From Mycolicibacterium holsaticum DSM 44478 = JCM 12374 (GTDB taxonomy: Bacteria; Actinomycetota; Actinomycetes; Mycobacteriales; Mycobacteriaceae), in assembly GCF_019645835.1 (NCBI RefSeq), contig NZ_CP080998.1, positions 3,410,001 to 3,474,000 of the forward strand: a stretch of DNA of 64,000 nt, written 5' to 3'. Made by a program: the position numbers and the translations under genes. The number at the start of each line of letters is the position of its first letter. Positions within the stretch are counted from its first letter, which is position 1. The notes beneath the pieces are model-generated. The model made no database searches and was not told where the DNA came from. It saw only the letters and a program-made list of their open reading frames with translations. Positions 17,521 to 26,440 of this stretch are shown one piece after another.

Positions 17521-17972
17521 TGACATCGCTTGGCGATGCCGGCTCGGCCGGCGAGATGCTCGAAGACCAGCCGCTGGGCTATTTGCTGTCGCGGGTGGCC
17601 GACGCGCTGCGCGCGGAGGTGACCGCAACCGTCCTTGATCCGCTGGGGCTGGCCTTCCCGCAGTACATCTGCATGCGGATCCTGTCGAAGTACCCGGGCC
17701 AATCCAACGCCGACCTCGCCCGTTACGTCAACGTCTCCCCGCAGGCGATGAACATGGTGCTGCGGGCGTTGGAGGGTCGCGGCCTGGTCTCCCGGCCGGC
17801 CGCCGTCTCCTCGGGCCGCTCGTTGCCCGCCGAGCTCACCGCCGCGGGGCGCGAGGTGCTCAAGCGCACCGACCCCGGGGTGCGCGAGGCGGAGCGAAAG
17901 TTGATGGCGAACCTGACCGCCGCGCAACGACGCGAGTTCAAGCGGATCCTCGTGGTGCTCGGCACCGATTGA
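17520..17972 (+). CDS. MarR-family regulator (Rv2887-like by position)
   Basis: A 150-residue winged-helix protein. The recognition region SNADLARYVNVSPQAMNMVL RALEGRGLVSRPAAVSSGR (about 60-100) is the MarR helix-turn-helix and wing; GRSLPAELTAAGREVLKRTDP follows as in the family. ATG 17520 starts directly at the edge of the second palindrome; the much longer frame upstream is antisense to the methyltransferase. It sits near amiC, tsf and rpsB, as Rv2887 does in M. tuberculosis. It should repress itself and the divergent methyltransferase, and be relieved by a small phenolic-type ligand if it behaves like Rv2887. Confidence 0.9.
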
Positions 17973-18011
17973 GTTCTGCGCAACCGCGGCGCCTCAGGCC
18001 AGAATGTGGCG

Positions 18012-19139
18012 ATGAAGATCGTTCTGGCGCCTGACTCGTTCAAGGAGTCTCTGACCGCGTCGCAGGCGGTCGCGGCGATGCGCGCCGGCGTGCAGGCGGT
18101 GCTCCCGGAGGCCGAGTGCGTGGAAATGCCCATGGCCGACGGCGGCGAGGGCACCGTCGAGGCCGTCGTCAACGCGCTCCACGGCCAGCGCGTCGAGGCG
18201 CTTGTCCATGACGCGTTGGGCAGGCCCGTCACCGCCACCTACGGTTACGTACCGCTGCGCCAACTGGCGGTGATCGAGGTCGCCGCCGCCGCCGGCCTGG
18301 AGCTGATACCGCCGGGGCAACGAGATGTGCTGCGCGCCAGCAGCTTCGGTGTCGGCCAGCTTATCCGGTCCGGACTCGACCGCGGTGCCGAGGACTTCCT
18401 GATCGGGCTGGGCGGGTCGGCCACCAACGACGGCGGCGCGGGCATGCTCGTCGCGCTGGGCGCGGTGATGGCCGACGCCGCGGGCGGCCCGCTCGAACCG
18501 GGCGGCGCCGCACTGCAGCGGCTCGACCGCATCGACATCGCCGGCCTGGATCGCCGACTACGCGACGTGCGGATCCGCGTGGCGTCCGATGTCACCGCTC
18601 CCCTGCTCGGCCCGACGGGCGCCAGCGCGGTGTTCGGTCCCCAGAAAGGTGCCGGCCCTGCCGATGTGACGCGGTTGGACGCGGCGCTGTCGCGACTGGC
18701 GGCCGTCACAGCGACGACGCTGGGCCGTGCGCAGCCGCAGCGGCAGGGGGCCGGTGCGGCAGGCGGTCTCGGGTTCGCGCTCGCCGAGTTCCTCGACGCC
18801 GACATCAGACCCGGTGTCGAGGAGGTCGCCCGCACCGTCGGCCTCGAACGGGCGCTGCGCGGCGCCGACTGGGTGTTCACCGGCGAAGGCAGCGTCGACG
18901 CCCAAACCGTCATGGGCAAAACACCGTTCGGCGTCGCGCAGCTGGCCGCGACGGCCGGTGCCCGGGTGGTGATCTTCGCGGGCCGCGTCGCCCCGGACGC
19001 GTCGGTGTTGCTGGACTACGGGGTGGACCGGCTGGTGGCGATCACCGCCGAGGCAACGCCGATCGAGCAGGCGCTGCGCGACGGGGCCACCTGCCTGACC
19101 CGCGCGACCGCAGAGGTCTGCCGCGAGATCGCCGGTTAG
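18012..19139 (+). CDS. Glycerate kinase (GK1/GlxK family)
   Basis: A 375-residue kinase that phosphorylates D-glycerate using ATP. The N-terminal MKIVLAPDSFKESLTA, the MADGGEGTVEA loop, GLGGSATNDGGAGML and the C-terminal VFTGEGSVDAQTVMGKTP are signature segments in the expected order. ATG 18012 gives the canonical N-terminus; GTG 18006 in frame would add two residues. It connects glyoxylate or sugar-acid breakdown to glycolysis. It follows the MarR gene by 39 bp but has no visible functional link to it, and converges with amiC. Confidence 0.93.
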   Translation: MKIVLAPDSFKESLTASQAVAAMRAGVQAVLPEAECVEMPMADGGEGTVEAVVNALHGQRVEALVHDALGRPVTATYGYVPLRQLAVIEVAAAAGLELIPPGQRDVLRASSFGVGQLIRSGLDRGAEDFLIGLGGSATNDGGAGMLVALGAVMADAAGGPLEPGGAALQRLDRIDIAGLDRRLRDVRIRVASDVTAPLLGPTGASAVFGPQKGAGPADVTRLDAALSRLAAVTATTLGRAQPQRQGAGAAGGLGFALAEFLDADIRPGVEEVARTVGLERALRGADWVFTGEGSVDAQTVMGKTPFGVAQLAATAGARVVIFAGRVAPDASVLLDYGVDRLVAITAEATPIEQALRDGATCLTRATAEVCREIAG

Positions 19140-20546
19140 TCAGTCCTGGATGCGTCGCCAGGGCTTTGCCTCTTCGAGTTCATAGGCCAGCCCAAGCAGC
19201 CGCGCCTCCTGCCCCAGCGGCGCGGCGAACATCATGCCGACCGGCAGCCCAGACGCCGATTCGGCGAGCGGCAACGAGATGGCCGGTTCCCCGGTGGCGT
19301 TCTGCAACGGGGTGTAGGCCACCCACTCCACCAGGCGATCGATCACCTGCTGGTAGTCCGCGGTGGGATCGAGATGGCCGATCCGCGGCGTCACATCGGC
19401 CAATGTCGGGGTCAACAGCACGTCATAGGTGCCGGTCAGCCGGGACGTGATGCGCCGGATGCGCGACAACCGCGCGATCGCCAGCGGCAACCGGTGCAGG
19501 TTGCGCGCCGCGTGCTGCTCGAGGCCGAGGGTCAGGTTGTCCAACTTGGCCCGGTCGAAGCTCGGACCGAACCCGTGACGGCCGCTGCGCACCAGCGCGA
19601 ACGCCAAAAACGACCAATACAACAGGAAGTCGTCCATGAACCGCGACGGGACGGGGTTGTCGATCGTGGTGACTTGGTGCCCCAGTTCCTCGAGCAGCGC
19701 CGCGGTCTTCAAGGTGAGCTCGCGAACTTCCGGGCTGGCGTCCCGCGCGATCGACTCGGTGCACACCGCGATCCGGAGCCGCTGCTTGGCGGGGTGGGTG
19801 ACATCGCCGATACCGGGCAGCTTCGGGTTGGCGTATGCCCGTTCCATCTCCCGGTAGAACGCCGCGGTGTCGCGGACCGATCGGCTGACCACGCCGTTGG
19901 CCACGATGCGCAGCGGCATCCGGCGCACGTCCTTGTCCAGCGGCAACCGGCCACGAGAGGGCTTCAGGCCGACCAATCCGTTGCACGAGGCCGGAATTCG
20001 GATGGACCCGCCGCCGTCGTTGGCGTGGGCGATCGGCACCGCCCCGGCGGCGACGAACGCCGCCGATCCCGACGACGACGCGCCGGCGGTGTGTTCGGTG
20101 TTCCACGGATTGCGCACCGGCCCCAGCCGGGGATGCTCGGCCGACGCGCTGAACCCGAACTCCGAGAGCTGTGTCTTGCCGAGCGGCACAAGGCCGGTGG
20201 CCAGGAACCCTTTCGCGAAATCGCCGTCGGCCGGTTCGGGTCGCGGATCCCATGCGTCGGTGCCGCTCATCGTGGGCATGTCCGCGACGGCGACGTTGTC
20301 CTTGAGGTAGGACGGCACCCCGTTGAAGTAGCCGCCGTAGGGACGCGGCGCGTTCGCACGGTTGCGGGCCCGGTCGAACGCCTCGTAGGCCAAGCCGTTC
20401 AGCGCCGGGTTGAGGGCCTCGGTGCGGGCGACGGCGGCCTCGACGAGTTCGGCCGCCGACACCGTGCCCGCCTGCAGTGCGTCGACCAGAGCGACGGCGT
20501 CGAGGTCACCGAGGGCGTCGTCACCGAAGGCGTGAATGCGTTCCAT
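19140..20546 (-). CDS. amiC: Amidase signature family enzyme (AmiC-like)
   Basis: A 468-residue amidase-signature hydrolase. The Ser-cisSer-Lys triad is visible: Lys in VPSYLKDN, cis-Ser in AGASSSGSAAF, and the nucleophile Ser in DGGGSIRIPAS. It hydrolyses an amide of unknown nature in the cytoplasm, possibly a nitrile-derived or aryl amide. The name follows the M. tuberculosis convention for the amidase beside tsf. ATG 20546 directly abuts a long hairpin (20547-20578), leaving no ribosome-binding site, so initiation may be leaderless or use an internal start. Confidence 0.9.
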   Translation of the reverse strand: MERIHAFGDDALGDLDAVALVDALQAGTVSAAELVEAAVARTEALNPALNGLAYEAFDRARNRANAPRPYGGYFNGVPSYLKDNVAVADMPTMSGTDAWDPRPEPADGDFAKGFLATGLVPLGKTQLSEFGFSASAEHPRLGPVRNPWNTEHTAGASSSGSAAFVAAGAVPIAHANDGGGSIRIPASCNGLVGLKPSRGRLPLDKDVRRMPLRIVANGVVSRSVRDTAAFYREMERAYANPKLPGIGDVTHPAKQRLRIAVCTESIARDASPEVRELTLKTAALLEELGHQVTTIDNPVPSRFMDDFLLYWSFLAFALVRSGRHGFGPSFDRAKLDNLTLGLEQHAARNLHRLPLAIARLSRIRRITSRLTGTYDVLLTPTLADVTPRIGHLDPTADYQQVIDRLVEWVAYTPLQNATGEPAISLPLAESASGLPVGMMFAAPLGQEARLLGLAYELEEAKPWRRIQD

Positions 20547-20578
20547 GCCGTGACGGTACCAAGTCGTACCGCCACGGC
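20547..20578. terminator. Imperfect 13-bp hairpin between tsf and amiC
   Basis: GCCGTG-a-CGGTAC, a 6-nt loop, then GTACCG-c-CACGGC: two perfect 6-bp arms with one mismatch. It lies downstream of tsf and touches the amiC start codon. It is probably the rpsB-tsf terminator, but its position means that it could also gate amiC translation. Confidence 0.6.
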
Positions 20579-20614
20579 GTGGGCACTACCGAAATAGCCG
20601 AGCGCGGTACAGGT

Positions 20615-21430
20615 TTAGGCCTGGCCGACCTCGAAGCGCACGAACCGGGTGATCGTCACGCCTGCGTCATCGAGCAGCGCCTTGACGGTCTTCTTGTTGT
20701 CAGACACCGATGGCTGGTCGAGCAGCACGACGTCCTTGTAGAAGCCGGTCACGCGGCCCTCGACGATCTTGGCCAGCGCCTGCTCGGGCTTGCCCTCGTT
20801 ACGGGCGGTTTCCTCGGCGATGCGGCGCTCGTGGGCCACCACGTCCTCGGGCACGTCGTCGCGGGTCAGGTACTTGGCCTTCAGCGCGGCGATCTGCAGG
20901 GCGGCCGCGTGTGCGGCCTCCGTGTTCGACCCGGTGTACTCGACGAGCACCCCGACGGCGGGAGGCAGGTCGGCGGCACGTTTGTGCAGATAGGTCTCCA
21001 CGGTGCCGTCGAAGTACGCGACGCGACGCAGCTCGAGCTTCTCGCCGATCTTGGCCGACAGGTCGGCGATGACCTGCTCGACGGTGCTGTCCCCGAGCTT
21101 GGCGGCCTTGAGGGTGTCGACATCGCCCGCCTTGGCGGCCGCCGCGGCAGCGACGATCTGCTCGGCGACGGCCTGGAACTCCGCGTTCTTGGCGACGAAG
21201 TCGGTCTCCGAGTTCAGCTCGATCAGCGCGCCGTCCTTGGCCGCGACCAAGCCCTCGGCGGTGGCACGTTCGGCGCGCTTGCCGACGTCCTTTGCGCCCT
21301 TGATGCGCAGCAGTTCGACGGCCTTGTCGAAGTCGCCGCCGGACTCGACCAGCGCGTTCTTGCTGTCGAGCATGCCGGCGCCGGTCAGCTCCCGCAGTCG
21401 CTTGACGTCGGCAGCGGTGTAGTCAGCCAT
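20615..21430 (-). CDS. tsf: Translation elongation factor Ts
   Basis: A 271-residue guanine-nucleotide exchange factor for EF-Tu. [27 protein letters not shown] is the characteristic UBA-like start; the EF-Ts dimerisation region follows ([10 protein letters not shown], then the TDF contact with EF-Tu). ATG 21430 matches family length exactly; the longer open frame upstream overlaps rpsB. Only 2 bp separate it from rpsB, so the two form the standard rpsB-tsf operon. Confidence 0.97.
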   Translation of the reverse strand: MADYTAADVKRLRELTGAGMLDSKNALVESGGDFDKAVELLRIKGAKDVGKRAERATAEGLVAAKDGALIELNSETDFVAKNAEFQAVAEQIVAAAAAAKAGDVDTLKAAKLGDSTVEQVIADLSAKIGEKLELRRVAYFDGTVETYLHKRAADLPPAVGVLVEYTGSNTEAAHAAALQIAALKAKYLTRDDVPEDVVAHERRIAEETARNEGKPEQALAKIVEGRVTGFYKDVVLLDQPSVSDNKKTVKALLDDAGVTITRFVRFEVGQA

Positions 21431-21432
21431 CT

Positions 21433-22293
21433 CTAGCTCTCCGTAGTTTTTGGTTCGGTCTGGACGTTCGCCTCCGGGGTGCCGGGCTCGGCACCGGCGG
21501 CGGTCGGGGAAGCCGTCGCGGTCGCGGAGGCCAGCAGTTCCTGCTCCCATTCGGCGAGCGGTTCGGCACCGGTGGCGTCCGGCTTGTCGCTGTCGCGTCC
21601 CACACCGGCCCGGGCCTGCAACCCCTCGGCGACCGCGGCGGCGACCACCTTGGTCAGCAGTGCGGCCGAGCGGATCGCGTCGTCGTTGCCCGGGATCGGG
21701 TAGTCGACGAGGTCGGGATCGCAGTTGGTGTCCAGGATCGCGATGATCGGGATGTTCAGCTTGCGGGCCTCGGCGACGGCGAGGTGCTCCTTGTTGGTGT
21801 CGACCACCCAGATCGCCGACGGCACCTTCTGCATGTCGCGGATACCGCCGAGGCTGCGCTCGAGCTTGTTCTTCTCGCGGGTCAGCATCAGGATTTCCTT
21901 CTTGGTGCGACCCTCGAAGCCACCGGTCTGCTCCATGGCCTCGAGCTCCTTGAGGCGCTGCAGGCGCTTGTGCACGGTGGAGAAGTTGGTGAGCATGCCG
22001 CCCAGCCAGCGCTGGTTCACGTACGGCATGCCGACACGGGTGGCCTCTTCGGCGATCGACTCCTGCGCCTGCTTCTTGGTGCCGACGAACATGATCGTGC
22101 CGCCGTGGGCGACGGTTTCCTTGACGAACTCGTACGCCTTGTCGATGTAGGTCAGCGTCTGCTGCAGGTCGATGATGTAGATGCCATTGCGGTCGGTGAA
22201 GATGAACCGCTTCATCTTGGGATTCCAGCGTCGGGTCTGGTGCCCGAAGTGGGCGCCGCTGTCAAGCAGCTGCTTCATGGTTACAACGGCCAT
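21433..22293 (-). CDS. rpsB: 30S ribosomal protein S2
   Basis: A 286-residue S2 protein. [27 protein letters not shown] and the central [26 protein letters not shown] segments are highly conserved; the [29 protein letters not shown] segment is the S2 signature 2 region. The 40-residue C-terminal tail rich in Ala/Thr/Glu is the variable actinobacterial extension. ATG 22293 is the first codon giving the conserved N-terminus. It is preceded by a roughly 190-nt leader. Confidence 0.97.
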   Translation of the reverse strand: MAVVTMKQLLDSGAHFGHQTRRWNPKMKRFIFTDRNGIYIIDLQQTLTYIDKAYEFVKETVAHGGTIMFVGTKKQAQESIAEEATRVGMPYVNQRWLGGMLTNFSTVHKRLQRLKELEAMEQTGGFEGRTKKEILMLTREKNKLERSLGGIRDMQKVPSAIWVVDTNKEHLAVAEARKLNIPIIAILDTNCDPDLVDYPIPGNDDAIRSAALLTKVVAAAVAEGLQARAGVGRDSDKPDATGAEPLAEWEQELLASATATASPTAAGAEPGTPEANVQTEPKTTES

Positions 22294-22494
22294 AGTCAGC
22301 CATGTCCTTATGTGTTGCCGGTTGTCGCCCGACGTCGGGTGACGCCGAGCCCTGGTGCCTGCTCGGAATGCCAGACCCGTCTCGGAGGGCCCGAGTCGGG
22401 ACCGACGGCATCCGGGGTACGACCTTGAAAAACCGGGTCGTGGCGCAGACACGCGAAGTCAGCTCGCTCATGCGAGCTGCAGTTGGCAGTTTAC
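22294..22494 (-). promoter_or_regulatory. rpsB promoter and long 5' leader with hairpin
   Basis: On the minus strand TAAACT (22488-22493), preceded by GTG, is a plausible -10 element. The resulting leader would be about 190 nt. It contains the perfect 7-bp hairpin AGCTCGC-TCAT-GCGAGCT (22461-22478) and the palindrome CCCGACGTCGGG (22328-22339). S2 autoregulates through its leader in other bacteria; whether this one does is inference. The rest of the gap up to 22591 shows no gene. Confidence 0.4.
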
Positions 22495-22591
22495 ACCGTG
22501 CACAGCGGTGCTTTTTCCACAGCGACCTGCTGATCCACAGATCGGCGAGCAGCCCTGGTGCCGGCTGCCGACGATACGCTGAGCTGGGCGT

Positions 22592-23080
22592 ATGCGATGG
22601 GCGGCGGTGGTGGTGGCCGCGCTGGTGTGGGCAGCACCGGCGCACGGCGCGGGGCAACGCCTGCAGTGGCCGCTTCAGCCGCGGCCCGCGGTGGTGCGGG
22701 TGTTCGACGCGCCGTCGCCGAACTGGCAGCGCGGCCACCGCGGCGTCGACCTGGCCGGGTCGACGGGCCAGCCGGTGTCCGCGGCCGCGGCGGGCACCGT
22801 GGTGTTCGCCGGCGATCTGGCCGGTCGCCCGCTGGTGTCGATCGCCCATCCCGGCGGCCTGCGCACCAGCTACGAACCGGTCGAACCCACGGTGCGGGTC
22901 GGGCAGCGCGTCGACGCGGGCACCGCGATCGGTCGACTGCAGGCGGGCCATCCCGGCTGTCCGGGGGCGGCGTGCCTGCACTGGGGCGCGATGTGGGGTC
23001 CGGCGTCACGCGCGGACTACGTGGACCCGCTGGGCCTGGTCGCCACCACCCCGATCCGGCTCAAGCCGGCGTCGGGCTAG
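22592..23080 (+). CDS. Secreted M23/LytM-domain protein
   Basis: A 162-residue exported protein: a short signal peptide (hydrophobic residues 3-15, cleavage near AHGA) followed directly by an M23 domain. HRGVDLAG (His-x3-Asp) provides two zinc ligands. The second motif, normally HxH, reads CLHWG, so its first histidine is a cysteine; this substitution may leave a weak or non-catalytic domain that activates other peptidoglycan hydrolases. It diverges from rpsB, the position occupied by Rv2891 in M. tuberculosis, and is much smaller than multi-domain endopeptidases. Confidence 0.87.
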   Translation: MRWAAVVVAALVWAAPAHGAGQRLQWPLQPRPAVVRVFDAPSPNWQRGHRGVDLAGSTGQPVSAAAAGTVVFAGDLAGRPLVSIAHPGGLRTSYEPVEPTVRVGQRVDAGTAIGRLQAGHPGCPGAACLHWGAMWGPASRADYVDPLGLVATTPIRLKPASG

Positions 23081-23090
23081 CGTCGGAAAA

Positions 23091-23388
23091 ATGACCGTCG
23101 CTTCCGACGCGCACCGGCACCTTGGTGCTGAACAACGACCTGCGTCATCCGGTCGAGGTCGCCAGGGAAACCGCCACCGTCGCAGCGGTTTCCGGCGGCC
23201 GTTTCGAACTCGGGCTGGGCGCCGGATCGCTGGTCGCGGGCCTGCAGAACCGGATCGCCGTGGTGGCCGAGGCGGCCGTCGAGCGTCAGCAGCGGTTCGG
23301 GGTGCGCTACTGGACGGTGTTCGACGCCTGGGGCGAGCGGCCCTCGGCGATGCCGGACCTCGCCGAGGTCATCAAACGGCTGCGCTGA
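23091..23388 (+). pseudogene. Remnant of luciferase-like F420-dependent oxidoreductase
   Basis: A start-like ATG at 23091 opens MTVASDA, but homology resumes one frame over at about 23113 with TGTLVLNNDLRHPVEVARE...SGGRFELGLGAG, a classic luciferase-like monooxygenase segment. It then jumps to a C-terminal piece (FGVRYWTVFDAWGERPSAMPDLAEVIKRL). An intact member has about 300 residues; fewer than 100 codons remain, with at least two deletions and a frame change. Rv2893, a gene of this family, occupies the matching place next to xerC in M. tuberculosis, which supports decay in situ. Confidence 0.8.
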
Positions 23389-24244
23389 CCTCGTCGAGGA
23401 AGTCGACCATCGTGGGCACGACGACGTCCGGTTTATCCCGTTGCACCCAATGCCCTGCTCCCCCAATGATTTTGATTCTCGCATCGGGGATGAGCTCGAC
23501 CGCCGCGCGGGCCGCAGCGACAGGCACGCTGGTGTCCCTTTCGCCGTGGATGACCAGCGCCGGGCGCGGAAACGACGCCAACCGGGCACGGTAGTCGGTG
23601 GTCAGGCGATTCCATCGCACCTGATCGCGCTGCCATTGCCCGAACGCGTCGAAGCCGTTGCCGGCACGGGCGGCGGCCACGACCTCGTCGAGCAGTTCCG
23701 GGGTGCGTCGCGCGGGGTCGCGAATCAGCGCGGGCATGAGCCGGGCCATCACGGTGCGGTTGCGGCCCGACCAGCGGGTGAGCGTGTCGAGCAACCCGGT
23801 GCGCAGCATCGTCCAGGTCAGCGCCTGCCGCGTCGCGGACAGCGGACCTTGCGACAGGCGCGGCATGAGGCCGTAGCTGCCCAGCAGCATTGCGCCGCTG
23901 ACCCGTTGCGGCCGGTCCAGGACGTGGCCGATCGTCAACCCGCCGCCGAGGGACAGCCCGCCGATCGCGTAGCGCTCCAGTTCCAGGACATCGATCAGCT
24001 CACCCACGTAGGCCACCAGCCGTTCCTGCGTCGACGCCCATCGCGCGGGCGGGCTCTCCCCGTAGCCAGGGTGGTCGGGAGCCACCACCCGGTAGCCGGC
24101 CGCCGCCAGCCGCGGACCGACTTCACCCCAGGACAGCGACGCGCTGTCCACGCCGCCGCCGTGCAGCAGGACGACTGTCGGTGCGGCGCCGGGTTTTCCG
24201 GCTGTCCACCGAAGGTAGGAAACGGTTCCCCACGACAGCTTCAC
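23372..24244 (-). CDS. Alpha/beta-hydrolase fold protein
   Basis: A 290-residue hydrolase. HGGGVDSAS is the oxyanion-hole segment, GLSLGGG the nucleophile elbow (Ser in G-x-S-x-G), GERDTSVP carries the acid Asp, and GAGHWVQRDKP the catalytic His. It is related to lipases/meta-cleavage-product hydrolases, but the substrate is unknown. GTG 24244 follows AAGGGGAG nine bases upstream; the longer frame runs into xerC. It lies downstream of xerC, separated by a large hairpin whose arm reaches close to its ribosome-binding site. Its 3' end overlaps the last codons of the oxidoreductase remnant. Confidence 0.88.
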   Translation of the reverse strand: MKLSWGTVSYLRWTAGKPGAAPTVVLLHGGGVDSASLSWGEVGPRLAAAGYRVVAPDHPGYGESPPARWASTQERLVAYVGELIDVLELERYAIGGLSLGGGLTIGHVLDRPQRVSGAMLLGSYGLMPRLSQGPLSATRQALTWTMLRTGLLDTLTRWSGRNRTVMARLMPALIRDPARRTPELLDEVVAAARAGNGFDAFGQWQRDQVRWNRLTTDYRARLASFPRPALVIHGERDTSVPVAAARAAVELIPDARIKIIGGAGHWVQRDKPDVVVPTMVDFLDEVSAAV

Positions 24245-24264
24245 GGTCAGCCGCTCCCCTTGCA

Positions 24265-24317
24265 GCGATTTCGGCGCGCTGACGGTCGCTGAGCGGGCGT
24301 AGGCGCGCCGAAATCGC
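24265..24317. terminator. 15-bp perfect inverted repeat after xerC
   Basis: GCGATTTCGGCGCGC (24265-24279) and GCGCGCCGAAATCGC (24303-24317) are exact inverse complements with a 23-nt loop that itself contains CGCT...AGCG. It starts 5 bp past the xerC stop in minus-strand direction and ends 20 bp before the hydrolase start. It may be a terminator, a dispersed intergenic repeat, or both. Confidence 0.6.
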
Positions 24318-24321
24318 CAAT

Positions 24322-25224
24322 TCACGCGCGGGGGTGGGCCTGGTCGTGAACGGCGCGCAGCCGCGCGACCGTGACATGGGTGTAGAGCTGCGTGGTGGCC
24401 AGCGTGGAATGGCCGAGCAGTTCCTGCACGACCCTCAGGTCCGCCCCGCCTTCGAGCAGATGGGTGGCGGCGCTGTGCCGTAAGCCGTGCGGACCGATGT
24501 CGGGTGCGCCGTCGACGGCAGCGACGGTCTGGTGCACGACGGTGCGTGCCTGGCGCGGGTCCAGGCGGCGGCCGCGCGCACCCAGCAGCAGGGCCGGACC
24601 GGAATGGGCGGTGGTCAGGGCGGGGCGCCCGTCGGCCAGCCACGAAGTGAGCGCTGCCTGCGCGGGCTCGCCGAACGGAACGGTGCGCTGCTTGTTGCCC
24701 TTGCCGAGCACCCGCAGCAGCCGCCGTGACGTGTCGACGTCGTCGAGGTCCAGCCCGCACAGCTCGCTGACCCGAATACCGGTGGCGTACAACAACTCCA
24801 CGATCAACCGGTCCCGCAGCGCGAGCGGATCACCTTGCTGCGCACCGGACTTCGCGGCATCCATCGCGTCGATCGCCTGGTCTTGGCGCAGCACCGATGG
24901 CAGTGTGCGACGGGCCTTGGGCACCTGCAGCCGCACCGCGGGATCGGCGGTGAGCAGCCCGCGCCGCACCGCCCACGCGGTGAACGTCTTGACCGACGAC
25001 GTACGCCGGGCCAGCGTGGTGCGGGCCGAACCCGCCGCGGCTTGTTCGGCCAGCCAGGAGCGCAGCAGCGGCAACGTCAACGCGCCCAGCCCGGCCTCGG
25101 GCGCCTGCGCGTCGACGAATTCGAACAGCGACCGCAGATCGCCGAGGTAGGCGCGGCGGGTGTGCTCGGAGCGCCCGCACTGCAGTGCGAGGTACTCGTC
25201 GAACTCCTCCAGGATCGCGTCCAC
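24322..25224 (-). CDS. xerC: Tyrosine recombinase XerC
   Basis: A 300-residue tyrosine recombinase resolving chromosome dimers at dif with XerD. The N-terminal SAM-like core-binding domain ([20 protein letters not shown]) is followed by the catalytic domain with Arg in [27 protein letters not shown] (HxxR), [15 protein letters not shown] (His and nucleophile Tyr). Length and gene position (between the M23 gene and the siderophore-interacting protein) agree with mycobacterial XerC and not with an integrase of a mobile element. Confidence 0.95.
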   Translation of the reverse strand: MDAILEEFDEYLALQCGRSEHTRRAYLGDLRSLFEFVDAQAPEAGLGALTLPLLRSWLAEQAAAGSARTTLARRTSSVKTFTAWAVRRGLLTADPAVRLQVPKARRTLPSVLRQDQAIDAMDAAKSGAQQGDPLALRDRLIVELLYATGIRVSELCGLDLDDVDTSRRLLRVLGKGNKQRTVPFGEPAQAALTSWLADGRPALTTAHSGPALLLGARGRRLDPRQARTVVHQTVAAVDGAPDIGPHGLRHSAATHLLEGGADLRVVQELLGHSTLATTQLYTHVTVARLRAVHDQAHPRA

Positions 25225-25255
25225 GCCCCTACCGTCGCAGACCCGACGGCAAGTG

Positions 25256-26416
25256 TCAGGTGACGCGCCGCATCGCCTCCGGGGTCAGTTCTTTGAGCGA
25301 ACGGTAGCCGTCCACGGCCATCGTCACGTCGGCCTCGGCCAGCAGCGACCGCAACACGTGCACGATCCCGTCCACACCGCCGAGCGCGAGCCCGTAGGTG
25401 TAGGGCCTGCCGATGGCCACAGCATCGGCGCCCAGCGCGAGCGCCTTGATGATGTCGGTGCCGCTGCGAATGCCCGAGTCGAAGATCACCGGCAGCCCGT
25501 CGGAGGCGTCGACGACCGCGGGCAGGCATTCGATGGCCGGTATGCCGCCGTTGGCCTGCCGGCCGCCGTGGTTGGAGCAGTAGATGGCGTCCACGCCGCC
25601 GTCCTTGGCGCGCCGGGCGTCGTCGGGATGACAGATGCCCTTGACGATGAGCGGCAGGTCGGTCAGCGACCGCAGCCACGGCAAATCATCCCAGGTCAGC
25701 GGGTTGCCGAAGATCTGCGCCCAGCGCAACACCGCACCCTGCGGGTCCTCCTCGGGCGCCTTGGCCAAGCTCGCCCTGAACACCGGGTCGGAGGTGTAGT
25801 TGGCCAGACACAGGCCGCGAAGGAACGGGAAGTTCGACGTGGTCAGGTCACGCGGGCGCCAGCCGGGAATCCACGTGTCCAGCGTGACGACGATGCCCTT
25901 GAACCCGGCCGCCTCCGCGCGGTGCACGAAGCTGGCGGCCAGGTCACGGTCGGTGGGCGTGTAGAGCTGGAAAAACCCTGGGGTGTCGCCCAATTCGGCG
26001 GCCACCTGTTCCATCGGGTCGGCCGACATCGTCGAGGCGATCATGGGCACGCCGGTGCGCGCGGCGGCCCGTGCGGTCGCCAGGTCGCCGTGTCCGTCCT
26101 GGGCGCACAGCGCGATGACGCCCACCGGCGCCATCAACGCCGGCGTCGGCAGCGTCAGCCCGAACAGCTCCACGGACAGGTCGCGGTCGTTGGCGCCGAC
26201 GAACATCCGGGGCATCAGCCCCCAGCGGTCGAACGCGGTGACGTTGACCCGTTGTGTGCGTTCGTCGCCGGCGCCACCGGCGACGTAGGACCACATCGAC
26301 GGTGACATCGCGGCCTGGGCCTTGGCTTCCAGTTCGGCGAACGCCATCGGCAGGTTCGGCAGCACACCGGCCAGTCCCTGGAAATAGATCTCGAGTTGGT
26401 AGTCGCTGAACGCCAT
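25256..26416 (-). CDS. L-lactate 2-monooxygenase-type FMN enzyme
   Basis: A 386-residue alpha-hydroxyacid-oxidising flavoprotein. The sequence tracks the well-studied M. smegmatis lactate 2-monooxygenase along its length ([64 protein letters not shown]). [11 protein letters not shown] carries the catalytic His and substrate Arg. That enzyme converts L-lactate and O2 to acetate, CO2 and water without releasing pyruvate. It is inserted between xerC and the siderophore-interacting protein, where M. tuberculosis has nothing comparable. The start is ATG 26416. Confidence 0.92.
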   Translation of the reverse strand: MAFSDYQLEIYFQGLAGVLPNLPMAFAELEAKAQAAMSPSMWSYVAGGAGDERTQRVNVTAFDRWGLMPRMFVGANDRDLSVELFGLTLPTPALMAPVGVIALCAQDGHGDLATARAAARTGVPMIASTMSADPMEQVAAELGDTPGFFQLYTPTDRDLAASFVHRAEAAGFKGIVVTLDTWIPGWRPRDLTTSNFPFLRGLCLANYTSDPVFRASLAKAPEEDPQGAVLRWAQIFGNPLTWDDLPWLRSLTDLPLIVKGICHPDDARRAKDGGVDAIYCSNHGGRQANGGIPAIECLPAVVDASDGLPVIFDSGIRSGTDIIKALALGADAVAIGRPYTYGLALGGVDGIVHVLRSLLAEADVTMAVDGYRSLKELTPEAMRRVT

Positions 26417-26440
26417 GAGGCTAGGGTGCCAGGCCGACGG

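Noticed and set aside
22328..22339. CCCGACGTCGGG palindrome before rpsB as a possible operator
   Set aside because: Such GC palindromes are common in this composition; it is mentioned only as part of the leader.
24322..25224. Integrase of a mobile element
   Set aside because: The gene is at the conserved xerC position with housekeeping neighbours; no attachment site, excisionase or phage gene was seen.
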